From NCBI GenBank assembly GCA_934630985.1, contig CAKTXO010000120.1, positions 1-5,121 on the forward strand: a DNA stretch of 5,121 nt. The letters run 5' to 3'. This DNA is from an uncultured Oscillospiraceae bacterium (GTDB lineage Bacteria > Bacillota > Clostridia > Oscillospirales > Oscillospiraceae). Below the pieces are notes generated by a model that saw only the letters and a program-made list of their open reading frames with translations, had not been told where the DNA came from and searched no databases. A program made the position numbers and the translations under genes. This document shows positions 4,649 through 5,121 of the stretch, piece after piece. The stretch's first letter is position 1. Each line of letters begins with the position of its first letter.

Positions 4649-4813
4649 TAGGGTCTATCTGAAAACCGGAAATATGACCAACAGCGAGGGATTTTTCGCC
4701 TGATGAAGCCATTTTTTTGCAGGAATACTCTGCGTATTGCAAGAAAAAATGGTGCCCAGCAGGTGGAAAAGACCCGCTGTTTGGGCGTGTTGACGGTTTT
4801 CAGATAGACCCTA
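4649..4813 (+). repeat. Structured repeat E3 (candidate ncRNA or small mobile element)
   Basis: A 165-nt element with perfect 20-base complementary ends (4649-4668 and 4794-4813). Blocks shared with E1 and E2, in the same order, are GAGGGATTTT (4686-4695), GGAATACT (4722-4729), TGCCC (4753-4757) and AAAAGACCCGCT (4767-4778). Hairpin 1 is GCGA/TCGC (4684-4687/4696-4699). Hairpin 2 is CCATTTTTT/AAAAAATGG (4709-4717/4744-4752) with the AATAC/GTATT cap. Hairpin 3 is CAGC/GCTG (4757-4760/4776-4779) with inner GGT/ACC. It is the most diverged of the three. Its last three bases are the stop codon of the neighbouring minus-strand gene. Confidence 0.8.
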
Positions 4814-5121
4814 GAACAATAGTGCACCCAGAAGCAGCCCCAGCGCAAAGCAGACGATGCCCAGAGCCAGATATTCCAGTGGATTTCGCCGGTATTTTAC
4901 CCGGACAATCCGGCGGATTACCGGCTTTTCCACCACTTTCTCCACCTCGACAACCCGATCTTCTTTCTTTACCAGGTTTACCACAATGGGCGCTTCCTCA
5001 TAAACCGGTTTGACGCCGGTCGCCAGATAGGCTACCTCTGTATCCAGAAGGTCTGCCAGCTGAATCAGGTGGATGGTGTCCGGGCTGGATTGATCGTTTT
5101 CCCATTTGCTGATGGCCTGCC
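4811..5121 (-). CDS. XRE-type helix-turn-helix protein with C-terminal membrane anchor (5' end missing)
   Basis: The visible 102 residues start inside the helix-turn-helix. QAISKWENDQSSPD, followed by TIHLIQLADLLDTEVAYL, is the recognition helix and helices 4-5 of Cro/C1-type domains, which normally read (R)QAVSKWE.G.S.PD...L..L...L. A charged Val/Glu/Lys linker follows (about 36-80, including VVEVEKVVEK). One transmembrane helix at about 81-102 (EYLALGIVCFALGLLLGALL) contains a GLLLG packing motif and runs to the very last residue. This predicts a DNA-binding protein tethered to the inner face of the membrane, perhaps sensing envelope state; the regulated genes are unknown. The stop TAG (4813-4811) lies within the terminal repeat of E3, so the element meets the gene end exactly. 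The start and any promoter lie beyond the window. Confidence 0.85.
   Translation of the reverse strand, partial: QAISKWENDQSSPDTIHLIQLADLLDTEVAYLATGVKPVYEEAPIVVNLVKKEDRVVEVEKVVEKPVIRRIVRVKYRRNPLEYLALGIVCFALGLLLGALLF

Noticed and set aside
4471..4662. Plus-strand open frame of 63 codons
   Set aside because: It overlaps E2 and E3 ends and a terminator-like palindrome, has no ribosome site, and is opposite the more protein-like minus-strand remnant.
4700..4770. Hammerhead-ribozyme-like CTGATGA and GAAA in E3
   Set aside because: The pieces are present (CTGATGA at 4700, GAAA at 4766) but the stem between them does not bring them into the required spacing, and E1 and E2 lack the CTGATGA at this place.
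4717..5013. Plus-strand open frame of 98 codons
   Set aside because: It runs through E3 and antisense to the XRE regulator, and its proline-rich product is typical of a shadow frame.
1..5121. CRISPR array or phage module
   Set aside because: No regularly spaced direct repeats and no phage or cas genes are present; the repeats found are inverted, structured and irregularly placed.

Overview
The window looks like a chromosomal stretch from an anaerobic Gram-positive bacterium of the Clostridia, probably an Oscillospiraceae/Ruminococcaceae-type gut organism. This is inferred from strong AGGAGG-type ribosome sites, a sodium-pump decarboxylase tail with a tiny OadG-like subunit, a class I DAHP synthase, and a GH25 lysozyme-type lipoprotein with SH3 repeats. 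No species can be named from the sequence alone.

Layout. Positions 1-216 (+) are the end of a sodium-translocating decarboxylase operon: the last codons of the beta subunit and a complete 41-residue gamma-like membrane peptide. Positions 217-466 are a convergent intergenic region filled by a 237-bp inverted repeat (222-458) with a terminator-like hairpin at each end and two 41-nt hairpin modules inside. Positions 467-1495 (-) are a class I DAHP synthase, the first step of aromatic amino acid synthesis. Positions 1496-1815 are a divergent intergenic region with an aroF leader, a 163-bp structured repeat (E1) and a promoter for the next gene. Positions 1816-3414 (+) encode a secreted GH25 lipoprotein, followed after 11 nt by a GNAT acetyltransferase (3426-3926), probably one operon. 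A strong promoter, tRNA-Leu(CAG) and its terminator follow (3940-4117). Positions 4118-4810 hold no confident protein gene: there is a doubtful 42-codon ORF, a second structured repeat (E2, 4319-4478), a minus-strand coding remnant (4507-4620), a terminator-like palindrome (4605-4635) and a third structured repeat (E3, 4649-4813). The window ends inside a minus-strand XRE-type regulator with a C-terminal membrane anchor; its stop codon lies inside the end of E3.

The ordinary genes are housekeeping or cell-envelope functions with no evident common pathway. The unusual content is noncoding. E1, E2 and E3 are three diverged copies of one 160-165 nt element. They share short sequence blocks (GAGRGATTTT, GGAATACT, AAAAGAYCCGCT) in the same order, while the paired arms differ between copies and remain complementary within each copy. 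That pattern suggests selection on a folded structure: a closing stem around three hairpins. The repeat at 222-458 shows the same signature independently, since eight of nine differences between its two 41-nt modules are compensatory. I do not recognise the E family by name.
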